NCBI RefSeq assembly: GCF_902804475.1
Contig: NZ_CADCSU010000015.1
Span: forward strand, 1 to 41,532
Source of the DNA: Flavobacterium bizetiae
GTDB taxonomy: Bacteria > Bacteroidota > Bacteroidia > Flavobacteriales > Flavobacteriaceae
Direction: 5' to 3'
Length of the DNA: 41,532 nucleotides
Part shown: one piece after another, positions 7,744 through 16,499 of the stretch
Numbering within the stretch: the stretch's first letter is position 1
How the letters are laid out: every line of letters begins with the position of its first letter
Made by a program: the position numbers and the translations under genes
Notes under the pieces: generated by a model
Database searches by the model: none
Told to the model about the DNA's origin: nothing
The model's input: the letters and a program-made list of their open reading frames with translations, nothing else

Positions 7744-10700
7744 ATGAAAAGCAAACATTGTATTAAAACAACACCGCTCTCGTTTTGTATGGCGCTGTTG
7801 CTTAGTGTATTTATGATGCAGTCCGGTTTTGCCCAGGAGCAATCCCAGTTTGTAACCGGAAATGTAAAATCAGGAGATGATGGTATGAGCGTTCCGGGTG
7901 CTACGGTCGCTATCGAAGGTACCAAGACCGCTACATCAACAGATTTTGATGGAAATTTTAAATTAGAAGCCAAAGCTGGCAACGTAATCGTAATCAGTTT
8001 TATGGGATTTAAAACACAACGTATTACCGTTGGAACTCAAAAAACGATCGCTGTTACTTTACAAACAGAAGCGGCAGATCTTAAAGAAGTTGTCGTTATT
8101 GGGTACGGTTCACAAAAGAAAACACTTGTAACCAATGCCGTTACTCAGGTTAGCGGAGAAAATCTTGCAAAAACCAATACAACAAATGCGCTACAGGCAC
8201 TTCAGGGTCAGGCAGCCGGTATCCAGATTACTTCTACTTCAGGTCAGCCGGGAGAAGGATTAAATGTGGTGATTAGAGGTGTTGGTTCAACAGCAGGAAG
8301 CAGTCCGTTATATGTTGTAGACGGAATACTTACTAATGATATTTCGTATTTAAGTAACTCTGATATCGAATCTATTTCTGTATTAAAAGATGCTGCATCT
8401 GCTGCCATTTATGGTTCGCAAGCTTCTAATGGAGTTGTTTTGGTAACAACCAAAAAAGGAAAAAGAGGTTCTTCAGGACAAGTTACTTTTGACCAATATT
8501 ACGGAGTACAATCAGTATCCAGAAAAGTAGATTTATTAGATGCAACTGAATACGCTACAATCTTAAATGAAGCGGCAGTAAATTCAGGAAAAAATCCATA
8601 TTTCTCTAACAGCCAAATTGCTGCAATGGGAAAAGGAACAAACTGGATGGATAAAATGTTAGTAGATAATGCAGCAACTAAAAACTTCTCTTTTGGTGTT
8701 TCCGGAGGTTCAGATAGTTCTGTTTACTCATCATCTTTGTCTTATTTAGGACAAGAAGGAGTTGTAGGAGGTAAAGATTTATCGAACTATGAGCGTTATA
8801 ATTTCAGATTCAATTCAGAACATAAATTATACAAAGATATATTGACTTTTGGTCAGAACTTGAGTTTTGCTTACATCAATAAAAACGGAATTGGAGTTGG
8901 AAATCAGTACAACAATTCTCTAAGAAGTGCTTATCAGGTATCGCCATTATTACCAATGTACGATGCAAATGGCAACTATTACGATAGTACCAAAAACAGC
9001 GAGCCTTGGTTGGCGGGTCAGGCAAATCCTTATGCATTAATGGAGTACAACAATCAAAATGAAAATAATAATCAAAAATTGCTTGGTAATGTTTATTTGC
9101 AAATTGAGCCAATAAAAAATTTAACATTCAAAACTACTTTAGGTCTTGATTATTATGCAGGCGAAGGACATTCGTACGTTCCTAAATATCAATTGTCTAT
9201 TTATGCAAACAGTGCTTTTGATAAAGTAAGTCAAAACATGAATAAAGGTAAAACACTTACCTGGGATAACTTATTGACGTATAAATTTAATGTTGCCGAA
9301 ACGCATCATTTTGAGGCAATGGTAGGTACATCTTCTATTAATTATGACGGAACAACTATATCCGCTTCAAATGCAGATTCGTTTTTTGATGATTTAGAGC
9401 ATGCCTGGTTAGACAATACCACGAATAAAGACGGAGCTAAAATAGCATTCAATGGTATCAAGCAAGAAACCAAAAGAATGTCTTATTTTGGAAGATTAAA
9501 TTACAATTTTAAAGAAACTTATCTGCTAAATGCCACTTTTAGAGTTGATGGATCTTCCATTTTTGCTAAGGAAAATGAGTGGGGCTATTTCCCATCTGTT
9601 TCAGCAGGTTGGGTTGCATCAAACGAAGAATTTTTAAGAGATTCAAAAGTGATCAACTTCCTTAAATTGAGAGCATCTTGGGGACAAGTTGGAAATCAGA
9701 ATGCAAGAGCTTTTCAATATCTGTCACCAATAAAGGTAGATGATACTAATTATACTTTTGGAGATAAGGAAGGAAGTCTTACTCCTGGAGCATACCCGAA
9801 CAGATTATCAAATCTGGATTTAAAATGGGAAACTTCAGAGCAAATTGACCTTGGTCTGGACGCTAGATTTTTAGACAATTCATTAAATCTTACGGTTGAT
9901 TTTTATAAGAAAACAAACAAAGACTGGTTAATATTAGCACCAGTTTATGCAACCGCAGGAGCTGACGCACCATTTATTAATGGAGGAGATGTTGTAAATA
10001 AAGGGGTTGAGGTAAGTTTAAACTATCAAAACAGTATTGGAGATTTTAAATACAGTGTGAGTGCGAATGGTGCTTACAACAAAAATACAGTTGGGGCAAT
10101 ACCAACGGCAGATGGAATGATTCACGGATTGCCTAATGAACTTTATGACAATTCACCTGAATTTTACAGAGCACAAAACGGATATCCGTTAGGTTATTTC
10201 TGGGGATATAAAACTGGCGGTGTGTTCCAGAATCAGGCACAAATCGACAATTACAAATCAGCAAATGGTGTAGTATTACAGCCAACCGCAGCTCCTGGAG
10301 ACATTATTTATGTAAATACGAATGGCGACGATAAAATTGATGCTTCGGATAAAACGAGTATCGGAAATCCTAATCCTGACTTTACTTATGGTTTCTCTTT
10401 ATCTGCAAGTTATAAAGCTTTTGATTTCTCGCTTTTGGCAAATGGAGTAGCAGGAAACCAAATCGTACAATCTTATAGAAACCAATCTAATGCTTACGGA
10501 AATTATACTTCTGCGATATTAGATCGTTGGCACGGAGAAGGATCTTCTAACACAGTACCAAGAGTGACTGAAGACAATAGAAACTTTACACAATTTTCAG
10601 ATTTATATGTTCAAAATGGGGATTTCTTAAGAATCAGTACGGTAACATTAGGATTTGATTTAGCAAAAATGAAACAATCAAAACCATTTTTTGCCAGCCA

Positions 10701-10875
10701 GTTTAGAGTTTACTTTTCAGTATTAAATCTTTACACTTTCACAAAATACAACGGTATGGACCCTGAAATTGGATTTGGTTCTTCAAACAATGACCAAAAA
10801 TTCTCATCAGGTGTAGATGTAGGATACTATCCAAGACCAAGAACATTCATGTTAGGATTAAATGTTAAACTTTAA
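7744..10875 (+). CDS. SusC-family TonB-dependent outer-membrane oligosaccharide transporter
   Basis: A 1043-residue SusC/RagA-type receptor. It starts with a signal peptide (about 1-30, ending GFA before QEQ), then a CarboxypepD_reg-like beta-sandwich (about 35-110), the TonB-box region DLKEVVVIGYGSQKK (112-126), a plug domain (about 127-230) and a 22-strand barrel. The last strand ends MLGLNVKL with the terminal hydrophobic residue typical of barrels inserted by BAM. It imports oligosaccharides using energy from TonB-ExbBD. It is paired with the SusD gene 11 bp downstream. The substrate is inferred from the surrounding enzymes to be xyloglucan oligosaccharide; nothing in the barrel itself identifies it. 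Confidence 0.96.
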   Translation: MKSKHCIKTTPLSFCMALLLSVFMMQSGFAQEQSQFVTGNVKSGDDGMSVPGATVAIEGTKTATSTDFDGNFKLEAKAGNVIVISFMGFKTQRITVGTQKTIAVTLQTEAADLKEVVVIGYGSQKKTLVTNAVTQVSGENLAKTNTTNALQALQGQAAGIQITSTSGQPGEGLNVVIRGVGSTAGSSPLYVVDGILTNDISYLSNSDIESISVLKDAASAAIYGSQASNGVVLVTTKKGKRGSSGQVTFDQYYGVQSVSRKVDLLDATEYATILNEAAVNSGKNPYFSNSQIAAMGKGTNWMDKMLVDNAATKNFSFGVSGGSDSSVYSSSLSYLGQEGVVGGKDLSNYERYNFRFNSEHKLYKDILTFGQNLSFAYINKNGIGVGNQYNNSLRSAYQVSPLLPMYDANGNYYDSTKNSEPWLAGQANPYALMEYNNQNENNNQKLLGNVYLQIEPIKNLTFKTTLGLDYYAGEGHSYVPKYQLSIYANSAFDKVSQNMNKGKTLTWDNLLTYKFNVAETHHFEAMVGTSSINYDGTTISASNADSFFDDLEHAWLDNTTNKDGAKIAFNGIKQETKRMSYFGRLNYNFKETYLLNATFRVDGSSIFAKENEWGYFPSVSAGWVASNEEFLRDSKVINFLKLRASWGQVGNQNARAFQYLSPIKVDDTNYTFGDKEGSLTPGAYPNRLSNLDLKWETSEQIDLGLDARFLDNSLNLTVDFYKKTNKDWLILAPVYATAGADAPFINGGDVVNKGVEVSLNYQNSIGDFKYSVSANGAYNKNTVGAIPTADGMIHGLPNELYDNSPEFYRAQNGYPLGYFWGYKTGGVFQNQAQIDNYKSANGVVLQPTAAPGDIIYVNTNGDDKIDASDKTSIGNPNPDFTYGFSLSASYKAFDFSLLANGVAGNQIVQSYRNQSNAYGNYTSAILDRWHGEGSSNTVPRVTEDNRNFTQFSDLYVQNGDFLRISTVTLGFDLAKMKQSKPFFASQFRVYFSVLNLYTFTKYNGMDPEIGFGSSNNDQKFSSGVDVGYYPRPRTFMLGLNVKL

Positions 10876-10886
10876 TAAATAAAAAG

Positions 10887-12458
10887 ATGAAAAATACATA
10901 TTTATATATTTTCTGTTTGAGTTTATTGGTTCTGGGTTCTTGTAGTTTAGAAACAGAGCCTCTAACACCAATAGATACAAGTTTTTACAAAACCAAAGAC
11001 GATGCTTATACAGCATTAGTTGGTTGTTACGACGGAATGCAGGTAGCAACAGGCGGCGCAGGAGTGGGAGTTCCTGTATTAAGCGAAGTAATGTCTGATA
11101 ATTGTTTTGGAGGTACGGGAAATTCAGATCCTTACAATTATGCAGTTATGGATGAATTTGATACTTCAAGATCTCCTGCAGATGTTGATATACTTAATAC
11201 CAATTGGATCGCCTACTATAAAGCAATTTACCGTTGTAATATGCTATTATCTAAAATGGATCAGATTGAATGGCAGGGAGATATTGCCTTAAGAAACACA
11301 TACGAATCTGAGACTAAATTTATCAGGGCTTATCTTTATTTTGAAATGGCCCGTATATGGGGAAGTGTGCCTTTATTGACAGTACCAACTTCTGAAAATG
11401 TTCCGCAGGCGACACCTGAAGAAATTTATAAAGTAATAGCAGATGATTTGGTATTTGCATCAAACAATTTGCCTACAGAAGCTTATAATGCGAAACCAAA
11501 CGGACGTATTACAAAATGGGCAGCAAAATCTTTACTAGGGCGTGTTTATTTATATTACACAGGATATTACGGAAAACCTGACCTGGTTGGTGTAGTAAAT
11601 AAAACTCAGGCTCTAGGACATTTAGAAGATGTTATTGCTTCTAGCGGACATGGTTTAGTGGCTGATTTTTCTACTCTTTGGCCGGCAGCTTCAGTAGACA
11701 AATATGCAGGTGAAGCCAATAGAGAATTTGTCTTTTCAATAAAATACACTTATACAAGTGATTATGACGGAAATACTGATAGTAACCAATGGATGGTAAT
11801 GTTCGGAATAAGAGAATTCTCATCTTATCCGTATGGCCGTGGTTGGGGAGTTACCGTAAACTCTAAGTTATGGAATGCTTATAGTGTAACAGATACAAGA
11901 CGTACTGCAAGTATAATTGGTTTAGATGAAGAGAAGATACCATTTGACAAAAAAAATAGCCAAAGAGAATACACCGGATATTACAATAAAAAATATTCTC
12001 CAATGGTGAACAAAGAAGGAGTAGATCTTCCGATTGCTATGGGAAGTCGCTTTTGGGACATCAGTCAATTTCAGGATTATGTAGTGTTACGATATTCAGA
12101 CGTTTTATTAATGGCTGCAGAATTAGGAAGTGGCAATGCTCAGACTTATTTTGATGAGGTTAGAAGAAGAGCTTACAAAGAGAATTTTGTTGCATTACCA
12201 GTAAATGCTGATAATATTTTGAACGAGAGACGCCTGGAGTTTGCTCTTGAAGGAGTAAGATACTATGATTTACTACGTCAGGGAATTGGAAAAGCATCTT
12301 CAAGTATTGCAGAAACTACAACATTATTAAATGGTGGAGTTCCTACAACAAAAACAATTTCGGCAGGTAAAATTCAGGAAACAAAAGGACTGATGCAAAT
12401 CCCGAATACTCAGATTACATTATCAGGAGGACTTTTGAAACAAAATGCTGGTTGGTAA
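10887..12458 (+). CDS. SusD-family surface glycan-binding lipoprotein
   Basis: A 523-residue SusD/RagB protein. A lipoprotein signal (LVLGSC, Cys19) anchors it to the outer membrane, where it acts as the lid of the SusC barrel and captures oligosaccharides. The N-terminal part has the SusD_N TPR-like helices (DAYTALVGCYDGMQ, YYKAIYRCNMLLSKMD, ETKFIRAYLYFEMARIWG). The C-terminal part has the conserved LNERRLEFALEGVRYYDLLR. Both are standard for the family. It sits 11 bp after susC and 22 bp before the next lipoprotein gene, so the three form one unit. Confidence 0.96.
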   Translation: MKNTYLYIFCLSLLVLGSCSLETEPLTPIDTSFYKTKDDAYTALVGCYDGMQVATGGAGVGVPVLSEVMSDNCFGGTGNSDPYNYAVMDEFDTSRSPADVDILNTNWIAYYKAIYRCNMLLSKMDQIEWQGDIALRNTYESETKFIRAYLYFEMARIWGSVPLLTVPTSENVPQATPEEIYKVIADDLVFASNNLPTEAYNAKPNGRITKWAAKSLLGRVYLYYTGYYGKPDLVGVVNKTQALGHLEDVIASSGHGLVADFSTLWPAASVDKYAGEANREFVFSIKYTYTSDYDGNTDSNQWMVMFGIREFSSYPYGRGWGVTVNSKLWNAYSVTDTRRTASIIGLDEEKIPFDKKNSQREYTGYYNKKYSPMVNKEGVDLPIAMGSRFWDISQFQDYVVLRYSDVLLMAAELGSGNAQTYFDEVRRRAYKENFVALPVNADNILNERRLEFALEGVRYYDLLRQGIGKASSSIAETTTLLNGGVPTTKTISAGKIQETKGLMQIPNTQITLSGGLLKQNAGW

Positions 12459-12480
12459 TTTTAACTAAAAAATCAAAGAA

Positions 12481-13851
12481 ATGAAAAATATTAAAGTATT
12501 AATTACATCATTTTTGATATTAGCACTAATGCTCGTATCATCTTGTTCTCCAGATACCTATTCTCTGGATGAGCCAATGAATAAATCAGATATACATTAT
12601 GACATTACTCAGGATTTAGTTGCAGATCCCGGAGGAAATACAGTACTATTAAAAAACACAACTCCAGGAGTTATTTTAAACTGGGATTATGTTACAGGAA
12701 AATCAAATAAAGCGGAACAAAAAGTACAATATGCTTTTAAAGGAACTTATACTATTAAGATTTCTGCAGTAACAGATGGTGGTATTGTCGAGTTAGATCC
12801 GGTAACTATTACAGTAAGTCAGGACAACTTAAACTATGTTAATGATCCTTTATGGACTGCATTATCTGGTGGAGTTGGACACAAAAAATCATGGGTAGCT
12901 GACAACGGTAAATACGGATTAGCTCCGGGAGCAATGTCTTATGCAGATCCTAATACAGTAGTAGAATGGAATAAATTCTCTCCAAACTGGGAACCTACAG
13001 GAAATGCAAATTCAAGTACAGATGCAGATATGCATTGGGGAAGATACATGACTTTCAGCCTTGACGGAGGACCTTTTATGACGGTTCATGAAGCTAACGG
13101 AATAAGCATCGAAAGCGGAGCATATTTCTTAGATGTTAATGCTCATACCTTGACTACAACCGGAGCTACAATTTTAAGACCGGATAATTATATTGCAAAT
13201 GCAAGTAACTGGACTAGTGAAATTAAAGTATTAACACTTACAGAGAATCAGTTACGAATTGCTATTAAGAGAACCAATAGCGAAGGACCTTGGTGGTACA
13301 TCTGGAATTTTGTTTCTAAAGATTATGCAGATACCTACGTTCCTCCGGTTACAGTGCCTGTTCTTGACGAAGGCTATAATCCTACATTTGCTCCAGGAGA
13401 ATTGGTAACAATGTTAACAGGTGGTGCTGGTGCAGGTAGAGTTTGGAAACTGGATGCAGCAGGAAATCCGGTAGACTGGATTGGTGCAGGAAAAGGATGG
13501 ACAACCGGAGCAGGTAGTTCTGCAGATTGGGGATGGAATCCTGGTTGGGCAGCTGTTGCAGCTAATTCATGGATACGTTTTGATCAATGGGGCGGTAAAT
13601 TAAACTATACCCGCAGCCAAAACGGAGTTGTAACTACAGGAATCTTTACTATAAATGCAGCAACCAACGAAATTAATTTAGGAACAGAGGTCTTAATTCA
13701 AAATTCAGAAAGCTGGATGAGTCCATCTGCAAATGTTATTAAAGTAGTAAAAGCGTACAATAAAGATTTTCTTCAAAAAGGTATTTGGTTAGGAACATCT
13801 TACGATGCAACCAAAGATGAGTGGTTTGTTTTCCATTACATCATTCCTTAA
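12481..13851 (+). CDS. Surface glycan-binding lipoprotein (SusE/SGBP position), PKD-like domain plus two related binding modules
   Basis: A 456-residue lipoprotein (MLVSSC, Cys22). After the signal comes a PKD-like beta domain (about 30-115), then two segments that look like copies of one another. The first begins near 121 (DPLWTALSGGVGHKKSWVAD, then GLAPG). The second begins near 303 (FAPGELVTMLTGGAGAGRVW, then KLDAAGNPVDW). Both are rich in Trp and Gly and end in a Trp/Phe-rich strand (WWYIWNFVSK and EWFVFHYIIP). This suits a non-catalytic protein that holds polysaccharide at the cell surface, as SGBPs encoded after SusD do in other loci. Trp-rich faces fit beta-glucan-type chains. The ligand is inferred. 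Hairpins downstream could mark the end of the first transcript block. Confidence 0.8.
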   Translation: MKNIKVLITSFLILALMLVSSCSPDTYSLDEPMNKSDIHYDITQDLVADPGGNTVLLKNTTPGVILNWDYVTGKSNKAEQKVQYAFKGTYTIKISAVTDGGIVELDPVTITVSQDNLNYVNDPLWTALSGGVGHKKSWVADNGKYGLAPGAMSYADPNTVVEWNKFSPNWEPTGNANSSTDADMHWGRYMTFSLDGGPFMTVHEANGISIESGAYFLDVNAHTLTTTGATILRPDNYIANASNWTSEIKVLTLTENQLRIAIKRTNSEGPWWYIWNFVSKDYADTYVPPVTVPVLDEGYNPTFAPGELVTMLTGGAGAGRVWKLDAAGNPVDWIGAGKGWTTGAGSSADWGWNPGWAAVAANSWIRFDQWGGKLNYTRSQNGVVTTGIFTINAATNEINLGTEVLIQNSESWMSPSANVIKVVKAYNKDFLQKGIWLGTSYDATKDEWFVFHYIIP

Positions 13852-13858
13852 ATAATTG

Positions 13859-13937
13859 TGGCTTTTTAAAAACTAAAAGCCAGATTGTTTAAAAGTATAA
13901 AACAACCGGTAGGGGATTTACAAAGTCGCCTATCGGT
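13859..13937 (+). terminator. Two hairpins between the binding-protein gene and GH2
   Basis: The first hairpin has arms TGGCTTTT (13859-13866) and AAAAGCCA (13875-13882). The second has arms ACCGGTAGG (13905-13913) and CCTATCGGT (13929-13937), with one G-T pair, followed by a T-rich stretch. They fill the 127-bp gap after the SusCD block and may lower expression of the downstream enzymes, or act as 3' stability structures. Confidence 0.5.
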
Positions 13938-13978
13938 ATGTTTATATTTGTTTTTAAATATTAAAAAATCCTTTCAAA

Positions 13979-16468
13979 ATGAAGAATAAAAGAAAATACT
14001 TCAATAATGGACTACCATTATTAATGCTAATCGGAATTATTTTGTTGGGCTCGTGCAGCAAAAAAGAGGATGCTTTTGCAAACAGAAAAGTTTCTTTTAA
14101 TTCAGATTGGAGTTTTCATTTAAATGATAGCATACAAGACAAAGATACCATTGGAACTTCGACCAAATGGAGAACTTTAAACGTTCCTCATGATTGGAGT
14201 ATCGAAGGAAATTTCGATGAAAAAAGTCTTGCCGGATACGGAGGCGGAGCATTAAACGGAGGTTTGGGCTGGTATAAAAAAACATTCAAAGTTGCTGCTG
14301 CAGATAGCAGTAAAGTAACATCCATTATTTTTGATGGCGTTTACAAAGACAGCGAAGTCTGGATAAACGGACATTATTTAGGAAAACGTCCAAACGGATA
14401 CATAGGTTTTCAATATGACATGTCACCGTATTTAAATTACGGAGACAAAAACAACGAAATTATTGTAAAGGTTGACAATTCAAAACAACCCAATTCACGT
14501 TGGTATTCAGGATCAGGAATTTTTAGAAATGTCTGGATCGAAACCACCGATAAACTACACGTTGCACAATGGGGAACTTATGTGACAACACCAAAAGTTA
14601 CAGCTGAAAAAGCTTCAGTAAGTTTTGAAACTACCATTCAAAACCAAAACACCGCTTCAAAAAAAGCAACAGTAACCACTACTATTTTTAAAGAAGATAC
14701 CAAAGTAACATCCGTTACTCAAAATATAACGATTGGTGCAAATGCCAATCAAACCATTAAACAAGAAACTCAGGTCGAAACACCAATTTTATGGTCGGTC
14801 GAAAAACCTGAATTGTATTCAGCCGTTACTGAAATTTCGGTTGATGATAAAATTGTAGATCAATACAAAACCAATTTCGGAATCAGAGATTTTAAATTCG
14901 ATCTTGATAAAGGTTTTATTTTAAATGGAAAGCAAGTCAAAATAAAAGGAGTTTGTCTGCATCACGATTTAGGTCCGTTAGGTGCTGCAATCAATACGCG
15001 CGCAATCGAACGTCAGTTAGAAATCATGAAAGAAATGGGCGTAAACGGAATCAGGACTTCACACAATCCACCTGCTCCCGAACTTTTAGATTTATGCGAT
15101 AAAATGGGTTTCATTGTCATGGATGAAGCTTTCGACATGTGGAAACAAACCAAAACCAAATACGATTACGGAAACGATTGGGACAAATGGCACAAAAAAG
15201 ATCTAATAGATCAATTGCTTCGTGACCGTAACCATCCAAGTATTTTTGTTTGGAGTATTGGTAATGAAATCCCGGAACAATGGAATGAAAATGGTGTGGC
15301 TATAGCCAAAGAATTAGCAGCAATAACGCGTCAATACGACAAAACGCGTCCGTTGACAGCAGCGATGAATCCACCGGTAAATATGAATATTGATGCCGTA
15401 ACATTACAATTTGAGAAAAAAAATGTATCGATTAATCCACTTGCCGCATCTGGTGTTTTAGATTTAATTGGTTACAATTATGCACATCAAACCTACGAAC
15501 ATCATCAAAAAAACTTCCCCAATACACCATTCATTGCAACCGAAACTACTTCGGGATTACAAACAAGAGGTTATTATGACGCTGTTTCAGACACCATAAA
15601 AAAATGGCCAGTTAGCTGGGATAAAAAATTTACCGGAGGAAATCCGGGTAACACCGTTTCAGCTTACGATCAGGTACAAACGCCTTGGGGTTCTACGCAT
15701 GAAGCCACCTGGAAAGTAATAAAAAAACACGATTTCCTTTCGGGAATGTACATCTGGACAGGTTTCGATTATATCGGAGAACCAACTCCGTATGAATGGC
15801 CGTCGATCAGTTCTTATTTCGGAATTGTCGATTTAGCCGGTTTCCCAAAAGACGTTTATTATATGTACCAAAGCGAATGGACAGACAAAACGGTGCTGCA
15901 TATTTTCCCACATTGGAACTGGAAAGCAGGACAAACCGTAGATGTTTGGGCATATTACAATAAAGCAGATGAGGTTGAACTTTTCCTTAATGGAAAATCA
16001 GTTGGAGTTCGCAGTAAAAAAGGAGATGATTTACACGTCATGTGGAGAATTCCTTTTCAACCCGGAGCACTAAAAGCAATCTCTCGTAAAAACGGAAAAA
16101 CAGTTTTAGAAACCGAAATCAAAACAGCCGGAAATCCTGAGAATTTAAAACTGACAGCAGACAGAAGTAACATCAAAGCCGATGGAAATGATTTGTCATT
16201 TGTAACTGTAGATATTCTCGATGCAAAAGGAACTTTGGCTCCAAATGCCAATAACGAAATCAATTTTTCATTAAAAGGAAACGGAAGAATTGTAGGCGTT
16301 TGCAGCGGAGATCCTGTAAGTCACGAATCGTACAAAGGTTCAAAACACACAGCGCTTAACGGAAAATGCTTAGTTATTGTTCAGTCTGATACTAAAACAG
16401 GAAGATTAGAATTAACTGCTAAAGCAAATGGACTAAAACCAGCCACAATTGTAATAACAGCAGAATAA
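13979..16468 (+). CDS. GH2 beta-galactosidase lipoprotein
   Basis: An 829-residue glycoside hydrolase family 2 protein with a lipoprotein signal (ILLGSC, Cys26). Domain order is a jelly-roll sugar-binding domain (about 35-195), an Ig-like domain (about 200-305), a TIM barrel (about 308-620), then DUF4982-like and Ig-like C-terminal domains (about 635-829). The acid/base is probably Glu430 in IFVWSIGNE and the nucleophile Glu522 in FIATETTS. HDW and SHNPP motifs typical of GH2 are present. GH2 beta-galactosidases in xyloglucan loci remove the galactose that caps xylose side chains; that role is inferred from context. GH31 follows after 31 bp, so the two probably act on the same branch in succession. 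Confidence 0.92.
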   Translation: MKNKRKYFNNGLPLLMLIGIILLGSCSKKEDAFANRKVSFNSDWSFHLNDSIQDKDTIGTSTKWRTLNVPHDWSIEGNFDEKSLAGYGGGALNGGLGWYKKTFKVAAADSSKVTSIIFDGVYKDSEVWINGHYLGKRPNGYIGFQYDMSPYLNYGDKNNEIIVKVDNSKQPNSRWYSGSGIFRNVWIETTDKLHVAQWGTYVTTPKVTAEKASVSFETTIQNQNTASKKATVTTTIFKEDTKVTSVTQNITIGANANQTIKQETQVETPILWSVEKPELYSAVTEISVDDKIVDQYKTNFGIRDFKFDLDKGFILNGKQVKIKGVCLHHDLGPLGAAINTRAIERQLEIMKEMGVNGIRTSHNPPAPELLDLCDKMGFIVMDEAFDMWKQTKTKYDYGNDWDKWHKKDLIDQLLRDRNHPSIFVWSIGNEIPEQWNENGVAIAKELAAITRQYDKTRPLTAAMNPPVNMNIDAVTLQFEKKNVSINPLAASGVLDLIGYNYAHQTYEHHQKNFPNTPFIATETTSGLQTRGYYDAVSDTIKKWPVSWDKKFTGGNPGNTVSAYDQVQTPWGSTHEATWKVIKKHDFLSGMYIWTGFDYIGEPTPYEWPSISSYFGIVDLAGFPKDVYYMYQSEWTDKTVLHIFPHWNWKAGQTVDVWAYYNKADEVELFLNGKSVGVRSKKGDDLHVMWRIPFQPGALKAISRKNGKTVLETEIKTAGNPENLKLTADRSNIKADGNDLSFVTVDILDAKGTLAPNANNEINFSLKGNGRIVGVCSGDPVSHESYKGSKHTALNGKCLVIVQSDTKTGRLELTAKANGLKPATIVITAE

Positions 16469-16499
16469 AAGACTATTAATAAAACTAAATAACCACACA

